Shown piece after piece: positions 1 to 11,784 of a DNA stretch of 64,000 nucleotides. This DNA is from Margaritispora aquatica. Taxonomy: Eukaryota; Ascomycota; Leotiomycetes; Helotiales; Discinellaceae. Positions within the stretch are counted from its first letter, which is position 1. Each line of letters opens with the position of its first letter. Location: NCBI GenBank assembly GCA_007644065.1, contig VJWN01000011.1:1-64000 (forward strand), written 5' to 3'. A program made the position numbers and the translations under genes. Below the pieces are notes generated by a model. That model searched no databases. It was given only the letters and a program-made list of their open reading frames with translations, and was not told where the DNA came from.

Positions 1-267
1 CCACTATATACACCGCTATATACACCGCTATAAGCTACTATATAGACCGTTAGTTTAGTTATACACCGCTAGTTTAGTTACTGCCTTAGGCACCTATTAT
101 AGCCCTATATTACTAAAGAGAATAGCTCTCTAGTTTACTAAGTTCAATTCAAGTTCATTTGCCTTCACATCTACCTTACCCTAGAGTTCCACTTCACATC
201 TAGCTTACCCTAGACTTTTGTTTCTGATCAGGTCATTCCCCGACCTACGGTTTTTCCCTGCTTACAC
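1..267 (+). repeat. LTR-family A fragment, copy 1 (starts outside window)
   Basis: This stretch recurs as a reverse complement near 16722-16951 and, shortened, in the same orientation at 17738-17865. Shared landmarks are the repeated 'accgctagtttagtta' block, 'gagaatagctctc', 'aagttcaattcaagttc' and a terminal 'ccgacctacggtttttccc' followed by 'tgcttaca'. The CA-type end followed by RIP-degraded sequence fits the 3' end of an LTR running into element interior. Relative to copy 2 it carries an extra block of about 30 bp around 190-220 ('cacttcacatctagcttacc'). The left boundary is outside the window. Confidence 0.6.
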
Positions 268-905
268 ATATATACTCTAGATTATAGTTAACGTCTTTAT
301 AAACTATTTACTTTTATTTACTTTTTAAAATATACTTATTTTTACTCTAACTACTAGTATCTCTTCTTTATAGTTCTAGTATGTTTCAAAAGTAGAGATT
401 AAATCGAAAGGTGGAAGGCTATATACTTGTAATTTAAAAGTTAGATCTTTTATTATTATTTTCGAATTTTAAAACTTAAATAGTTTTATAGATTTTATTA
501 CATTTATTTCTATATTAACGTTTTTCGGAATAGTAATATTAATGCTATTTATAGCCCTTATTATATATTTCTCTGAGCTTTTTTCTCATTCTTTTCGAAT
601 AGTTTTTTAATATTTAAAGCTTTTATTTTTTATTTTAATCTTTTAAGTTATACTTTTAATAATTTCTAGTGGTTAGTTTTCTATTTTATTTTTATTTAAA
701 AATAAAGCATTTTTTATTAAAACTAATATTATAAATAACGATTACTTTTCGGAGTATGAGTATTTATATACGGTATATATTAGATACTATATAAGTTACT
801 AACTAAATATTTTATATAGTTCTATAGAATCGTTTTAAACTCTTTTTTATCTATTCTGTTCTTTCTTTATTTAATTATTATATATATAAGCCTTATATAT
901 ATATA
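268..905. repeat. RIP-degraded AT-rich repeat interior
   Basis: Very AT-rich sequence with CpA and TpG nearly missing and TpA dominant, typical of RIP-mutated repeats. No open frame survives. It lies directly behind LTR-family A copy 1, so it may be that element's interior, but no diagnostic domain could be read. Confidence 0.55.
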
Positions 906-1552
906 CTCTATTTAATGACCAGACGACAAACTGGCTGCTGTTTTCGGTATGTTTGATCGCTGCTTTCCGTAGCCAACTTGCCAAAATCTCGCGCTGCCCT
1001 AGCGCTCGCGTACCTCATTGCCAAGGCGGCATGGCATGGCGGTAGGATCCCTGCTATAGGAACACCCCAAAAAGTGGAGTGGGTTAAGTCATCATTCGGA
1101 AAACCACTTCTTTCATCCTCGTTCAATACTTTCTGATAGGGGGGGCAGAAACTGCTGCCCTCCATCTCCTTGTGGCTTAAGATGGCAGTCTTCCATATTT
1201 ATTCGTGTTCTCTCGCCGATATCAAATTTCAGAAGCTCACAAAGCTCTGACCGACGTTTATATCAAATAATTAGATATCCTAAGGCCAATGGTGCAATAG
1301 TAAGAGAGTGGAACGAGGGAGAGTACGAAAACATCTTTCTTGTAGCCATTGGGCGTATTTTGGAGAGTCACGGCTATTCAATTCAATATTTGACAAATAT
1401 GGAGTACAAAGTCATGTGGAACCTGGGAAACCTCAGTTTCAGATATAAACAATGCCTGGTTCACCCGTTGCGACATCAAAAACACCAGCCTAGCATAAAA
1501 CTGAAACCCCTCAAAATCTCCCAAGGATTCACTCCTGCCACAAACTTTGAGG
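906..1552. other. Intergenic, no supported gene
   Basis: Base composition returns to normal here. An 85-codon ATG-initiated frame on the minus strand (908-1165) has no recognisable motif, no spliced extension that I could find, and lies against the edge of a degraded repeat. I do not call it a gene. Confidence 0.4.
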
Positions 1553-2406
1553 TTAAGTAGCTCCAAGTGGCGCCTGGTGTGGCAGCGCAGGTACAATCAC
1601 TTCATTATTCACCTGGGAGACCCCATCTCTCACGCCATGGGCTTCGGGATCAGTTGGCGGCGCTTCCTTAGTAATTAAGCCAGGGGGACTGGTACTATGA
1701 AGCTATTAGCGTCACATCGTGATGAAAGGATTTGAGATGTGTTTGTATGACTTACTGGGATTTAGCTAACCGCCCATGTTTCACCTCTCGATATTTCAAG
1801 CACTCATAAGCTCCCTACGATAGGTAAGAGAGGCCAGACTATGAAGAGGCACCAGGTTGGGATTCAGACATACCAAGCACGCACTCAACAGGTAAGTCAT
1901 TGACACAATGAAAGAAAATGCAAGGACGCATTTCCAGGAGGAGCATCCAGCCCAGTTAATGTCCGCAGGACCGTGGACAACAATATTCTTCCTCCAAATT
2001 CCACCCCAATAAAAACCCCAGTAATTCCAATACCAGAAAGCGTCGCAAGTATGTATACCTGTAAGCTAAAGTGGTATCCGGATTAGCACTGCCAATACTC
2101 TCCTGCCCTAGCCAGCACGGGATAACTTACAGTTTCCATGAGGCAGAACGCGACAAGCCATGTGACGAACATGATGAAATCCATTGGAAACGCAAGAAAG
2201 GCATACAAGAGCGGTAGGACAAAAATAATAGAGAAAATAGTGCTGATTGAAGCAATAACAGTGGTATATATAAGCCGAGAATCGGTGGAGGCGTTAGCTT
2301 GTCCTACCATATAGAGAACTCGACCGATCAATCCCAAAACGATAACAGATGATATGCATTCTCCAATTCGGAGTATTACGTGAAAGACTCTTGCAGCAAC
2401 GCCCAT
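1553..2406 (-). CDS. MARVEL-like integral membrane protein, paralog 1
   Basis: Four exons give an exact frame of 222 aa: 2131-2406, 1874-2065, 1756-1814 and 1553-1694, with introns of 65, 59 and 61 bp. The ATG at 2406 is preferred over an upstream one at 2454 because it aligns with the start of the paralog at 12667. The chain has four hydrophobic stretches; the first ends in a G-xGR region and the third carries a 'FPMDFIMFVTWLVAFCLME' core, then a W/Y-rich loop ('CDAFWYWNYWGFYWG'). This matches fungal MARVEL-type four-helix membrane proteins, whose roles are poorly known (membrane apposition, plasma-membrane domains). Exons 1 and 3 have the same length (276 and 59 nt) as the paralog on the other side of the gypsy element. 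Family is fairly sure, function is not. Confidence 0.75.
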
Positions 2407-2997
2407 GATTAAATCAAAGTACCAGGTAGTAATCGGGGGGAAGTTAAGTATCAACTATGAAGAGATTTGACAAAGATGTAAGGAATTGCTTCGGGTTGAG
2501 AGTAAAGAGGAGTTATTGAGGAGATAGGTTGAGAAATTGCAGATTAAGAAATACCGAGACTCGTACTTATCAACTAGACATCAAGATCCTATTGGTGTTG
2601 CTGTGGCGTACTACGTATTTCCTATTGCCGAATTCGATTGGACTGAGAGCAACGGAAGCATGCGATCACATGCTGATGGCGCCAGACTGATCATGTTACT
2701 GCATGTGTTATTCACAAGATACGTAGGGATGCATGTGAAAGTAGGGAGACCTATTACTACTAGTGCTGAGGATAGTATATCTTTCTTACGAGCCTGGGAA
2801 TACAGATTTATGAATTATAGAGTATATTTATTTAAGCGGTGTAATAATCAGCAAATTAACAAACAAATTAATCTATATATGTTAAATTTTATAATATATT
2901 TTTCATATAATTAATTAATTAATAGTTTGAAAGTGTTGATATTTACAGGGCTTATAGAGCTGAAGCTCATAGGGCTTTCGGCTCCTGCCAAAACTTA
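2407..2997. other. Intergenic 5' flank of MARVEL gene
   Basis: Probable promoter side of the minus-strand membrane-protein gene. A 125-codon frame at 2537-2914 starts at a non-ATG codon, shows no motif and runs into AT-rich sequence, so it is not annotated. About 2820-2935 is AT-rich with runs of 'ttaattaa'. Confidence 0.35.
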
Positions 2998-2999
2998 TA

Positions 3000-3231
3000 C
3001 TCTACCCTCCCAAGAATAAAGTTTGTTCAGTGGAGACGCTAGGTAGCCAACTAGGATGTCCAGCGACTGATATATCATGTCAAGCTCACGAGAACCTTCT
3101 ATAGCCACAGTGACTAGGATAAAAGACCAACTTTTGGCCTGTGTAACCAGGTAAAACTGGTCCTCTAGCCATTCATAGCAGCGGAATCCAGCAAGACCCA
3201 CCAAATAAACTTTATTCTTGGGAGGGTAGAG
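3000..3231. mobile_element. MITE-like element with terminal inverted repeats
   Basis: About 25 bp at the left end (from 3000, 'ctctaccctcccaagaataa' then 'agttt') is repeated as its exact reverse complement at the right end (to 3231). Each end abuts a TA dinucleotide (2998-2999 and 3232-3233), which fits the TA target duplication of Tc1/mariner-type transposition. The 232-bp body has no convincing transposase, so a non-autonomous element is likely. A 69-codon frame across it is not treated as a gene. Confidence 0.65.
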
Positions 3232-3567
3232 TAGAGTTGAACTTATAGGGCATTCGCTATAGTCGAAGCCTAGGGACCTATGAACGGAGCCTACAAAGCT
3301 TTAGAAGCCTGTAAATACGGAGTATCTCCCATTATAAGATAATTTTCTCAAATAATCAATTCAGCTTATTTACTTTAAAGCATAATGGAAAGATTTTATA
3401 AAAAAAAAACTTTAATTCTTAACTATTATATAACAAATAATATTGCTCATAGGTACTAAGAATTCAGGTCCTAAGTCCATCTGGTGACTTGAATTCCAAA
3501 TCCATATCAGTAATCAATACATTGTGATTTCTCTGGTTCTATTTAAACCTTTTATTAGAGGGACCAT
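3232..3567. other. Intergenic, 3' side of small ET79-like gene
   Basis: Mixed-composition spacer with an A-rich run at 3396-3411. I see nothing else that can be named. Confidence 0.3.
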
Positions 3568-3957
3568 TTATCTAGAGATTTCATCGTGAAGCTTACCAAG
3601 GAGAAACACAACAGTGGCGTGATTTCCCTCCCCTCCAAAGACTTTGAGCCTATACCCTTCCGCTGTGCTTTTTGGACTGTACTTATTAGATCCGATGTAA
3701 GGAATCTTCCAGCCGAACGCCACTGTATCCGAGGGCTTCCCCCCCGCGACCCGGTAGGTAACAGACCCGTCTATCCCAGCCCCAATGCCATGTGCTCTGC
3801 AACGCCACATGCCACTCTCTCCTGCCAGAATCCCCTTAGGCGGTAGCGACTCTGGAGCCATCCACTCTCCCTCGTTGAGTCGCTGGGACTCGACGTCGAG
3901 ATTGAGCTCCTCGTTTGTATGGTTTATGACCACGATTGTCGCTTCCCTGGTAGCCAT
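3568..3957 (-). CDS. Small crystal-protein ET79-like protein
   Basis: Single-exon frame of 129 aa with a clear ATG. The pattern is an N-terminal beta strand 'ATIVVINHTNEELNLD', a 'GEW' turn followed by PP residues, a mid-chain 'ESGMWRCRAHGIGAGIDGSV' segment, an aromatic 'FGWKIPYIGSNKYS' core and a C-terminal 'GGEGNHATVVFLL' strand. I associate this layout with small beta-sandwich proteins annotated in fungi and Bacillus as crystal protein ET79-like, a group loosely related to aegerolysin-type proteins. No signal peptide or membrane segment is visible. Function is unproven: possible membrane-lipid binding, defence, or none. The reading frame is intact. Assignment rests on memory of the family pattern, so it is moderate only. 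Confidence 0.6.
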   Translation of the reverse strand: MATREATIVVINHTNEELNLDVESQRLNEGEWMAPESLPPKGILAGESGMWRCRAHGIGAGIDGSVTYRVAGGKPSDTVAFGWKIPYIGSNKYSPKSTAEGYRLKVFGGEGNHATVVFLLGKLHDEISR

Positions 3958-4689
3958 GTCTTAATGCGATAGGAATGGGAATAAAGTGATCGATTGATTT
4001 GATGACCTGAGAAAGAGCTCTGTAAATAGATGAATAGTAAAGATCTTAGGAGTAGGTAAATCTTTTTGTAGTGATCGGAGGATAAGTGGTCGTGTTTAGC
4101 AATGGAGCTATTAGGAGACCTATCAGGAGACCAATCGCTGGCTTGTTTGACGAAGGTTATACTTGGGAAATGCTTTGAATTCTGGATCAAATCTAGGGGC
4201 TATTTTATATGCAGGAAGGCCAAAACCAAACACAGGAATAGAAGAGGCTATATCGCGAAAGTTGATGGAGCTAACATCCCTTAAACCGTTCCATCCTTAG
4301 ACACCTGGCGACATTCTCATTGGTTTCTCTTCCGTCCATTGCGTTTCTGCTTTCCTTCTCTTGTAGGTGATAGCACCACTTTTGGGACTGCGGACTCTCT
4401 CGCTATGCCTCACTAATGGCGAAAATATCTTTCGCGAACTATGTGTACAATGGGATTTTAATGCTGCAGGATTCTCTAGTTTCATTGATTCCTGGAAGAG
4501 GAGCTGAGGTAATTTGAATCATATGCAGCTAACTCGAGTTTATAGGACTTAGCTCGACACAAGGATACCAGATTTCATTTACTATTGATGCCTCGTGAAA
4601 ATAGAAATATGTCGTGATCAGCAAAACAAAGCTAATGAAATGTGGAGGATGATGAGGTAGCGAATGGTCCATCAGACTTGGGCACTAAA
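3958..4689. other. Intergenic up to gypsy element
   Basis: Upstream region of the ET79-like gene, then unique-looking sequence up to the transposon target site. Short overlapping frames on both strands (about 60-90 codons) show no motif and are not called. Confidence 0.3.
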
Positions 4690-4693
4690 GCAG

Positions 4694-4814
4694 TGTAGTT
4701 GCAAAAGCGTCTTATTGTAACTACGGAAGAGATTTCTAATATAAAGGGGCTATAGGTCGCCTTACAGGTGACTAGACAACTGTAACTAGGTGCCTAAAGT
4801 AGCTAGTAGCTATA
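4694..4814 (-). repeat. LTR (left copy; 3' LTR on coding strand)
   Basis: 121 bp, near-identical to 11785-11905. It begins 'tgtagttgcaaaagcg' and ends 'gtagctata', the last being a RIP-mutated form of the 'ctaca' terminus. The central block 'ctacggaagagatttctaat' is shared exactly with the other LTR. Differences between copies are all C/T or G/A, consistent with RIP. Confidence 0.88.
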
Positions 4815-6999
4815 TTATCCCTCTTTTAAAGTAAATTCGTCCCTTGAATTTCTTTTATAGAATAAATCTTATAGATTCGTAGAACTTGTAGAATAGTAAA
4901 TTATCTAGAATAAGACTTATAGTATTACGTACCTTTTTCCGTAACTTAGTAACCTTATAAATCATTAAATATTTTGTAAATTATATCGTAGATTTAGAAT
5001 TAAGGTATATCTTACTCCGTAGATCGTATAATATATAACCTTTTTTTTTATACTATACTTATCCTTTTCTATAACTTTTTTAGAATATAAAATATAATCT
5101 TTAATTCTAATCTTTAACTTTAAACTTTAATTTTAACCTTAATTTTAACTTTAACCTTTTATAGTAATAGCTCTTTTTATAAAGATCTCTTTCGTTACTA
5201 GCTAACTAATAACTAACCTTAATCGTAATTACTATTAAGGTAGTATACTTTATAACGGTTAAGCTACTAGTTAACCAGTCCTTTCTATAATTGTATAATA
5301 TTCTAATCCTCGGCTTACTCGTAACGAGTATATCTTAGCAATCCTAGCTTATACTTGTAGAGTTCCGGGCTAGTACTATAATCGTATTACTTATAGGAAT
5401 ATTTATTAGTTTATCGATATAGTAGTTTACTTTAGATTAAATCTGTATAATAGTACGAGATTAATAGTAAAGTATACAAACTACTATTTTGTTACGGACG
5501 GTACTGCCTATAGTACGGTCCCTATTACTAGAAATACTCCTCCTCCTCTAATACTACCGGCTTTACTAGTCCCTACGGTTATTATAGCTATCCCTCCTCT
5601 TTAACTAATCTTTCTACGACTAGCTAGTTAAATAAGATAGGTAAGATAAAGTAGTAACGTTAGTTCGACGAGTTAAGGAAGTACGGCTAGCTTTATTACG
5701 GCTATTAGTCCTTCCGTAGTATCTACTCGGGATCCGGTTCCTCCTTGAGTTCCTTCGTCTTCGGGTTTATTATACGAAGCTTCCTCTTGTACTCTACCCT
5801 CTATCTAGTATTTTTAACCTCTATCGTCTCTGTTTTTCTTCTCTTCTCCGACTTTACTTACTGGCGGTTACGCTAACCCTTCTCTTAGACCTTCGCGTTA
5901 GTCTTCTCTATCCTTAGCGGATACTATAGTATAATATTCTAGACAAACTTACGATTAAATAATAGGTTAGTCCGTTACTAAGACTCTTAATTCCCGGGCC
6001 TTACGATAAGTTAAAGATAGCCGTCTAGATTATAAGGTTAGAAGTAGTACTTTCTACGACACTATCGTAGAGGAGGGTAAGGTAATAGACGTAATTCGTA
6101 AGGCTAGACTTCGTGATATTAATTCTCGGGCTTAGGCCTTATTATAGGTATAGCGGATTGGACTAGATATAACCCTTAAGGAGCTAAAGAAGGAAAAGGC
6201 TATATATCTAGAGGATTAGAAGGCCGATAAGTACTAGGGGTCGGACAATAATAATATAAACGGGGGAAGTAGTATTAGTCCTAGTCCTACTAGTACTCCT
6301 TAGTACCGTTATTAATACGGTTAGGTTCTAGTTTCGTCGTTATTTTTTAGTTTATTTTTATAGAATTAAACGTTAAGTTAACTAGTTTTCTAATCTATAA
6401 TATTAATTTTATTATCTTATAAAAAAAAATATATAAAAGAAAAATAAATAAAAAAAAAGATAGTTTCTAGATTTATAGCTTTAAATAGTCTGTATTATCT
6501 TCGATATTTTTAATTCTATCTAGATAAAAGTTTTTTTATTCTACGATAATTATATCTTTTAGTATAATAAAGGGGAGTTAAAGTACTAGGACACTTCCGT
6601 AAACCTTTCTCTTCCCTTTTCTTATTAGTATATTCTAGCCTTTTCTTATCGTACTATTAATATAGGTATAGTAGAGCTTATCTCCGCTTACTAGCCTTGT
6701 AATAACCTTTTTCTTTCCCTTAACTATAGCTATAAGCTAGTAGGTATTTAGGTACTTCTCCTTAACTACTACGAACGGCCTATACTAATTAAGGTTAAAC
6801 TTAGTCTTTATTTCGTTCTATAGTAAGATATACTCCCTTTTTTAAAAGCTTTTCGCCTCCGAAATTATATATTTATAGGTTTTTAACTACTGTTTCTTAT
6901 TTGCTTTTTCTTTTGTAGCAACGAGCTTATAGGCTTCGGTACGTAAAACTTTAAGAACGGCTAATCGATTAGTGTTATTTACTTAGACGTCTTGTAGTA

Positions 7000-9300
7000 T
7001 TAAGGTATTATCGTCCGTAAAAAGGCGTAGTTATCGTCCGTATAGTAACGAGAATAGGGATTATTTAGTCGTAGAATAGGTTCGGATCTAGGCTATAAAT
7101 AAGATTTTATCGATATACTCGTCCTATCTAGCCTTTATCTTACCGATAAAGTACTTCGAAATTACTTATCTAATAACTTTATTCAAAGACTCGATAGCTC
7201 TATTAGTATAGGGATAGTAAGCCGTAGTTCTAAAGTAGTGTAAACCGAGCTTTTTGAACGCGATTTTTATAGTAAGTACCTATAGATTCGCTCCTTAGTC
7301 CGTAACAATCTCTCTCGGTACTCCGTAGTTTAGATATAAGTCTATAATAAAGTTAGCGAGAACTTTTACTATAGTATCCTTAACGGCTTTAATAATTAGC
7401 TACTTCGTAGTATAATCTATAATAATAATAATCTATTAGTTTCCGTTCTTTATTAAAGGACAACGTCTAATTAGATCAAGTCCTTAGCGGTCAAATAGTT
7501 AGATCGTAGTATTAGTCTATTTACTAGAAGATACTAGTAGTAAGCGAATCTGTCTTTCGTGTCGTCTCTAGGCTAACTAATACTCCTTATAGTACCGGTA
7601 GAAATTATAGATATCCTTTTTTATTATTTTCTAGTAGTATTAGTCCTTAACTAGGTCGAATATTATAATTTCGTTAGTATATCTGTAGGTACGGTAGAAG
7701 GTATCTAGCGTGTCCGCTCTTAACTAGAAGAGTAAGACAATAGTCTAGGGGCTCTTAATATCGTCTCTATACTAGAGCTCGTCCTTAAATCAGAACTCGT
7801 AGGCTTATTCTTTAATAATCCGTTAGTTATCTAGGTTCTTCGGTTCTTCTCCTGTCTTTAAGTAACGTTATATTTAATTATCTAGGTCTATAGTATAGAG
7901 GCTTAGGTATCTTAAAGGTACGGAGGATTCCGTAGTATCTTCCTCTATAAGATTAGTCTTAGTCGAGTCTTCTTTAAAGTTAGGACGGCGGGATAAGGCA
8001 TCGGCGACGATTATCTAAGGTCTAGGTTTATACCGGATATCTAGATCGTAGGCTTAGAATTCGTCTAGCTATCGGGTAAGCCTTTTAGAAACAACCTTCG
8101 TAGTATATATATACTAGAGGCTAGTATAATCTGTCCGTATAATCGTAGTATAGCCGTTTTAGATATAATAGTCCTATACCCGAACTACGTCCTTAATAAC
8201 GAGAAGCTCCTTCTCGTAGGTAGGGTAGTTCTTTTTAACGGTATTAAACTTACGGCTATTGTATACTACAAGGTATTCCTTTCCGTCCTCTCTAACCTAG
8301 AGTAATTAAGTACCTCGGATAAAGTTAGAGACGTCTATCTCGATAATAAACGGCTTTATAGTATCTGGTTAATATAAGACTAACGAGCTCGAGATCTTAT
8401 CCTTTAACGTTTAGAAAGCTAACTTGTAAATAAAGTTCTAGTAGATAGTACGATACTTATATATACCCTCTATAATAAAGAGTCTATATAACGGAGTAGT
8501 AATATCTATAAAGTTATAGATAAACCGTCGATAGTACAAGTAAAGTCTAAGAAATTGACGAGCGTAGTATACTATCCTTGGTTATAGCTAGTTTTCTACG
8601 GCCTTGACCTTGTTTCGTAGTATCTAAACTTAACCGTTTTTTATAAAATATCTATAAAACTTTACTTTTCGTACTCTAAAGATATACTTACTTGGTTTTA
8701 CGTATAGACTAGTATTCCGTAAGATCTTAAGGACTTTACGGACGTAAACGAGATACTCTTTCTCGTTATTACTATAGATAAGGATATTGTCTAAGTAAAT
8801 TATAACGTAATTTCCTAGATACTTAACAAAGATCTTATTTATTATAGCTTAGAAAGTTAACGGTGTATTTATTAAACTAAAGGGTATAACGAGAAATTCG
8901 TACTTTCTGTCTTAGGTATTAAATACGGTCTTTTCGATACTGTCCTTAACTATTAGAAATTACTAGAATCTAGAGAGTAGGTCGATCTTCGTATAAAACG
9001 TAGCTCGTCTAACTTAGTCTAATAGTTCGTCGATCCTTAATAAAGGAAACCTATCTCGAATTGTCTTTATGTTTAGGGCTTAGTAGTCGATATATATACG
9101 TTAAGTCCCTCCCGGTTTTAGTACGAATAAGACTAGAGCTCTCTATAAGGAGGTTAATAGTCGTATTAACCCTTTCTCGAGGAGGTCCGTAATTTACTTT
9201 ATCTGTTTAATAAATTAGATTAGGTTTAACTAGTAAGCTCTAATATTAATAGGCTTTTCGTCCGTAGTATTAATCTTGTATAAGACTCCGTAGACTATAA
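7000..9300 (-). pseudogene. gag-pol relic: reverse transcriptase and integrase
   Basis: On the minus strand, reverse-transcriptase remnants surround the YLDN box at about 8770-8808. Further along the coding strand (lower coordinates) lie integrase remnants around 7195-7520, including 'GLHYFRTTAYYPYTNRAIES', the conserved stretch of the DDE core before the catalytic Glu. Order RT then integrase places the element in the Ty3/gypsy group. The frame is broken by many TAA/TAG codons at expected Gln and Trp positions. Limits are approximate; gag should lie above about 9.9 kb. Confidence 0.75.
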
Positions 9301-11397
9301 CTTGTATACCGTAAAAGAGTTCGGTCCGTAGGATATTAGTATATCCTTCGTAGATTACGTAGAGTTATTCTTATAACTTAGTCTTTATAGTATCCTACTT
9401 CTTTCGTTCCGTAGAATTACCTAGTTTAGTAATAAAGTAAAGGTAACCTTCGTTAGTTCGCGAGAGTATTTTCTTTATCCGGCGCTATTATATAACCTTA
9501 ATATCGTTAGTAGTCGTAGAATCGACCGATAGTAACTCGTAGAGTCAAAAGGTAAGGATTATCTAGGTATTATCTAGTAAGATCCTATACTATTTTTTCC
9601 CTTATTAAAGTTTAAGTCCTCCTTAATTACTATAATCTACTTAGGCTCTCTATTACTTCTAAAACTTTATTCCTACGATCACGTCGTAGGGTTTTATATT
9701 AATTACTATAAAATTAACGTATTCTATAAATCCGGCTCGGATTCCTACGCTATCTATTACTAGTTAGTAGTAAAAGGTTCTTCTAATAGACATCGTAGTC
9801 TTATTTACTATATTTACTTTTCTAGTTATAGTATCGTCTCTAGGTATTTAACCTACTCTTCTTACTACGGTAGTAGAAATATAACGGGTCGAGGTTCCTA
9901 AATTAGCTATTACTAATACTAGTATACTATTAACGACTCTAGCTAGGACGATTAAGGCGCTATCCCGCTTTTTATTCTAAATAACGTCAAGTGAAAAGAG
10001 GTCGGTAGTCTTATTCTTATTTATAGTATTACTCGTCTCCTTTAACGGCGTACTTAGTTCTTTCTCTATCTTTATCTCTAGTAAGATCTCGTATTTCTAT
10101 ATCTCTTTAAGTAGATTCTCTTCGTAGTATAACACTACGGGAGGTAATATCTTCGTATTATTACGCCGATTTTCCTATAATTAGTCTTCCGCCGTAGTAT
10201 TATCTTTAAGGCCGATAGCTTTACTAATATCGTCTCGGGTAAGTTACTCTAGTTCGTAGTAAAGTATAATATTTAGGTTAAAGCTTTAGCTTTTTAACTC
10301 TAGCCTTTTCTATTTTCTAAATTATCTCTACTTTATTTCCTTTTCTAATTTTAAAAGTTATCGAGATAACCGTATATATTATAATCTTTACTATAATAAT
10401 AGTATTCTTTTAGTCTTCGTTTATAAGATCTAAAGGATCCGTAAGAACCTTTTCCTCGTCTATAGCTATAGAAGTTTCCTCGAGTATTATTATTCGAAGG
10501 TCTTTCTCGGTTATTACCGCTATAGATATAGAAAAGTCTTTCTATAATCTCTATAAATTAGTTAGGGTCTTTCTTTTATATTACCTAAAGGTCGTCTATT
10601 AACTCTATTTGTCTAAACTCGTCTAAGTTCTCGGGATCTCTTTCTTTTTAGTTTATCTAGCTTAGATCTATTAGATCTCCTTTATCGTAGTTTAAGTACT
10701 AACGACGAGGTTATTAGTACGGAGTCTAGTTACTACTATAGTTTGATCTTCGGCTCGAGATAATTCTTTTAGCCTTAAAAGTAAAGAGTATTACCTTTTA
10801 TAAGTTCGTAGGATTAGTTCGCTTAATATCTATTTAAGACCGATCTATTAGTCTTTCGATATATAAAGATAAAATAAACTTAGTATTAATTTTGTTTTCT
10901 ATTTCCGAAATAATCTTATAGAACTAGTCGTTATAGCTAGAAATTAACTTATCTTTAACCCTAGCTTAGCTTAGGTTTCTAAATCTCTAGAATAGCTTAT
11001 TTATAGAAAGTTTGTCGTTATACTCCGAATAGAATTTATTAACGAAATCTTTCTACGACGGATTAGTATCGTTATACCGTATAGTTATAGTATAGTACTA
11101 AGTACTAGCGTACTCGGTTAAGTATAAGGAACTTACTAATGTCTATAGCTCCGGATTATAGTTACTTTCTACGTACTAACGCTATACTTTAAAGATCTAG
11201 TTACTTATAAGGGTCGTGCTCTTCTTTTGTCTATTAAACTAGAATAGTAGTATAACCTTAGATTACCTGAACTCTAACCTCTATAGATTCTCTATAGGAT
11301 AGGTTTCTCGATAGTACGAGAGAGGATCCGTAGTATTAATAGGTTAGTTTTTTTACTGTCTTTTCTACTCTTGTCTTTAGGCTCTATTGTAGGCTTC

Positions 11398-11540
11398 TTA
11401 CTAAGCGGCCTAGTAGGCGGCTTATTAAGTAGCGTAGTAAGCTACTTATTAGATAGCTTCGTAAGCTGCTTGCTAAGTAGCTTCGTAGCTTGCTTGCTAA
11501 GTAGCTTCGTAGCTTGCTTACTAAGCGGCCTAGTAGGCTA
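11398..11540. repeat. Minisatellite-like repeat in the gag end
   Basis: Imperfect tandem units of roughly 16 and 31 bp built from 'gtagcttgcttgctaagta' and 'aagcggcctagtaggc'. On the element's coding strand it would read as a Lys/Thr/Leu-rich low-complexity segment ('KQATKLLS' repeated). Probably a repeat expansion in the gag-proximal part of the retroelement. Confidence 0.6.
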
Positions 11541-11784
11541 CTTCTTGTTATAGTCTCTTATTTCCGAGCGATTAGTCCGGCACTTCTATATCTATATATT
11601 GTAACGTAGCTTATTAAACTGATTCGTCCGTCTATCTTAGCGTCTACTAGAATAATTCTATTAGATAGTCTAATATCTTTGTAATATTACTAGATTTAAC
11701 GTACTACTTCGTAGTACGGGCTTTGTAAACTAGAAAGGTTCTCTAGATCGTATAGGTTGTCTTAAAGTAAGGAAATACTACTAA

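Noticed and set aside
908..1165. 85-codon ATG frame on the minus strand
   Set aside because: No motif, no spliced partners, adjacent to a degraded repeat; length is within chance expectation for this composition.
2537..2914. 125-codon plus-strand frame upstream of MARVEL paralog 1
   Set aside because: Begins at a non-ATG codon, ends in AT-rich repeats and shows no domain.
11371..11553. Plus-strand frame with hydrophobic Leu/Ser/Gly repeats resembling a membrane protein
   Set aside because: It is the antisense of the tandem repeat in the gag-proximal end of the RIP-degraded retroelement; the repeat period creates the open frame.
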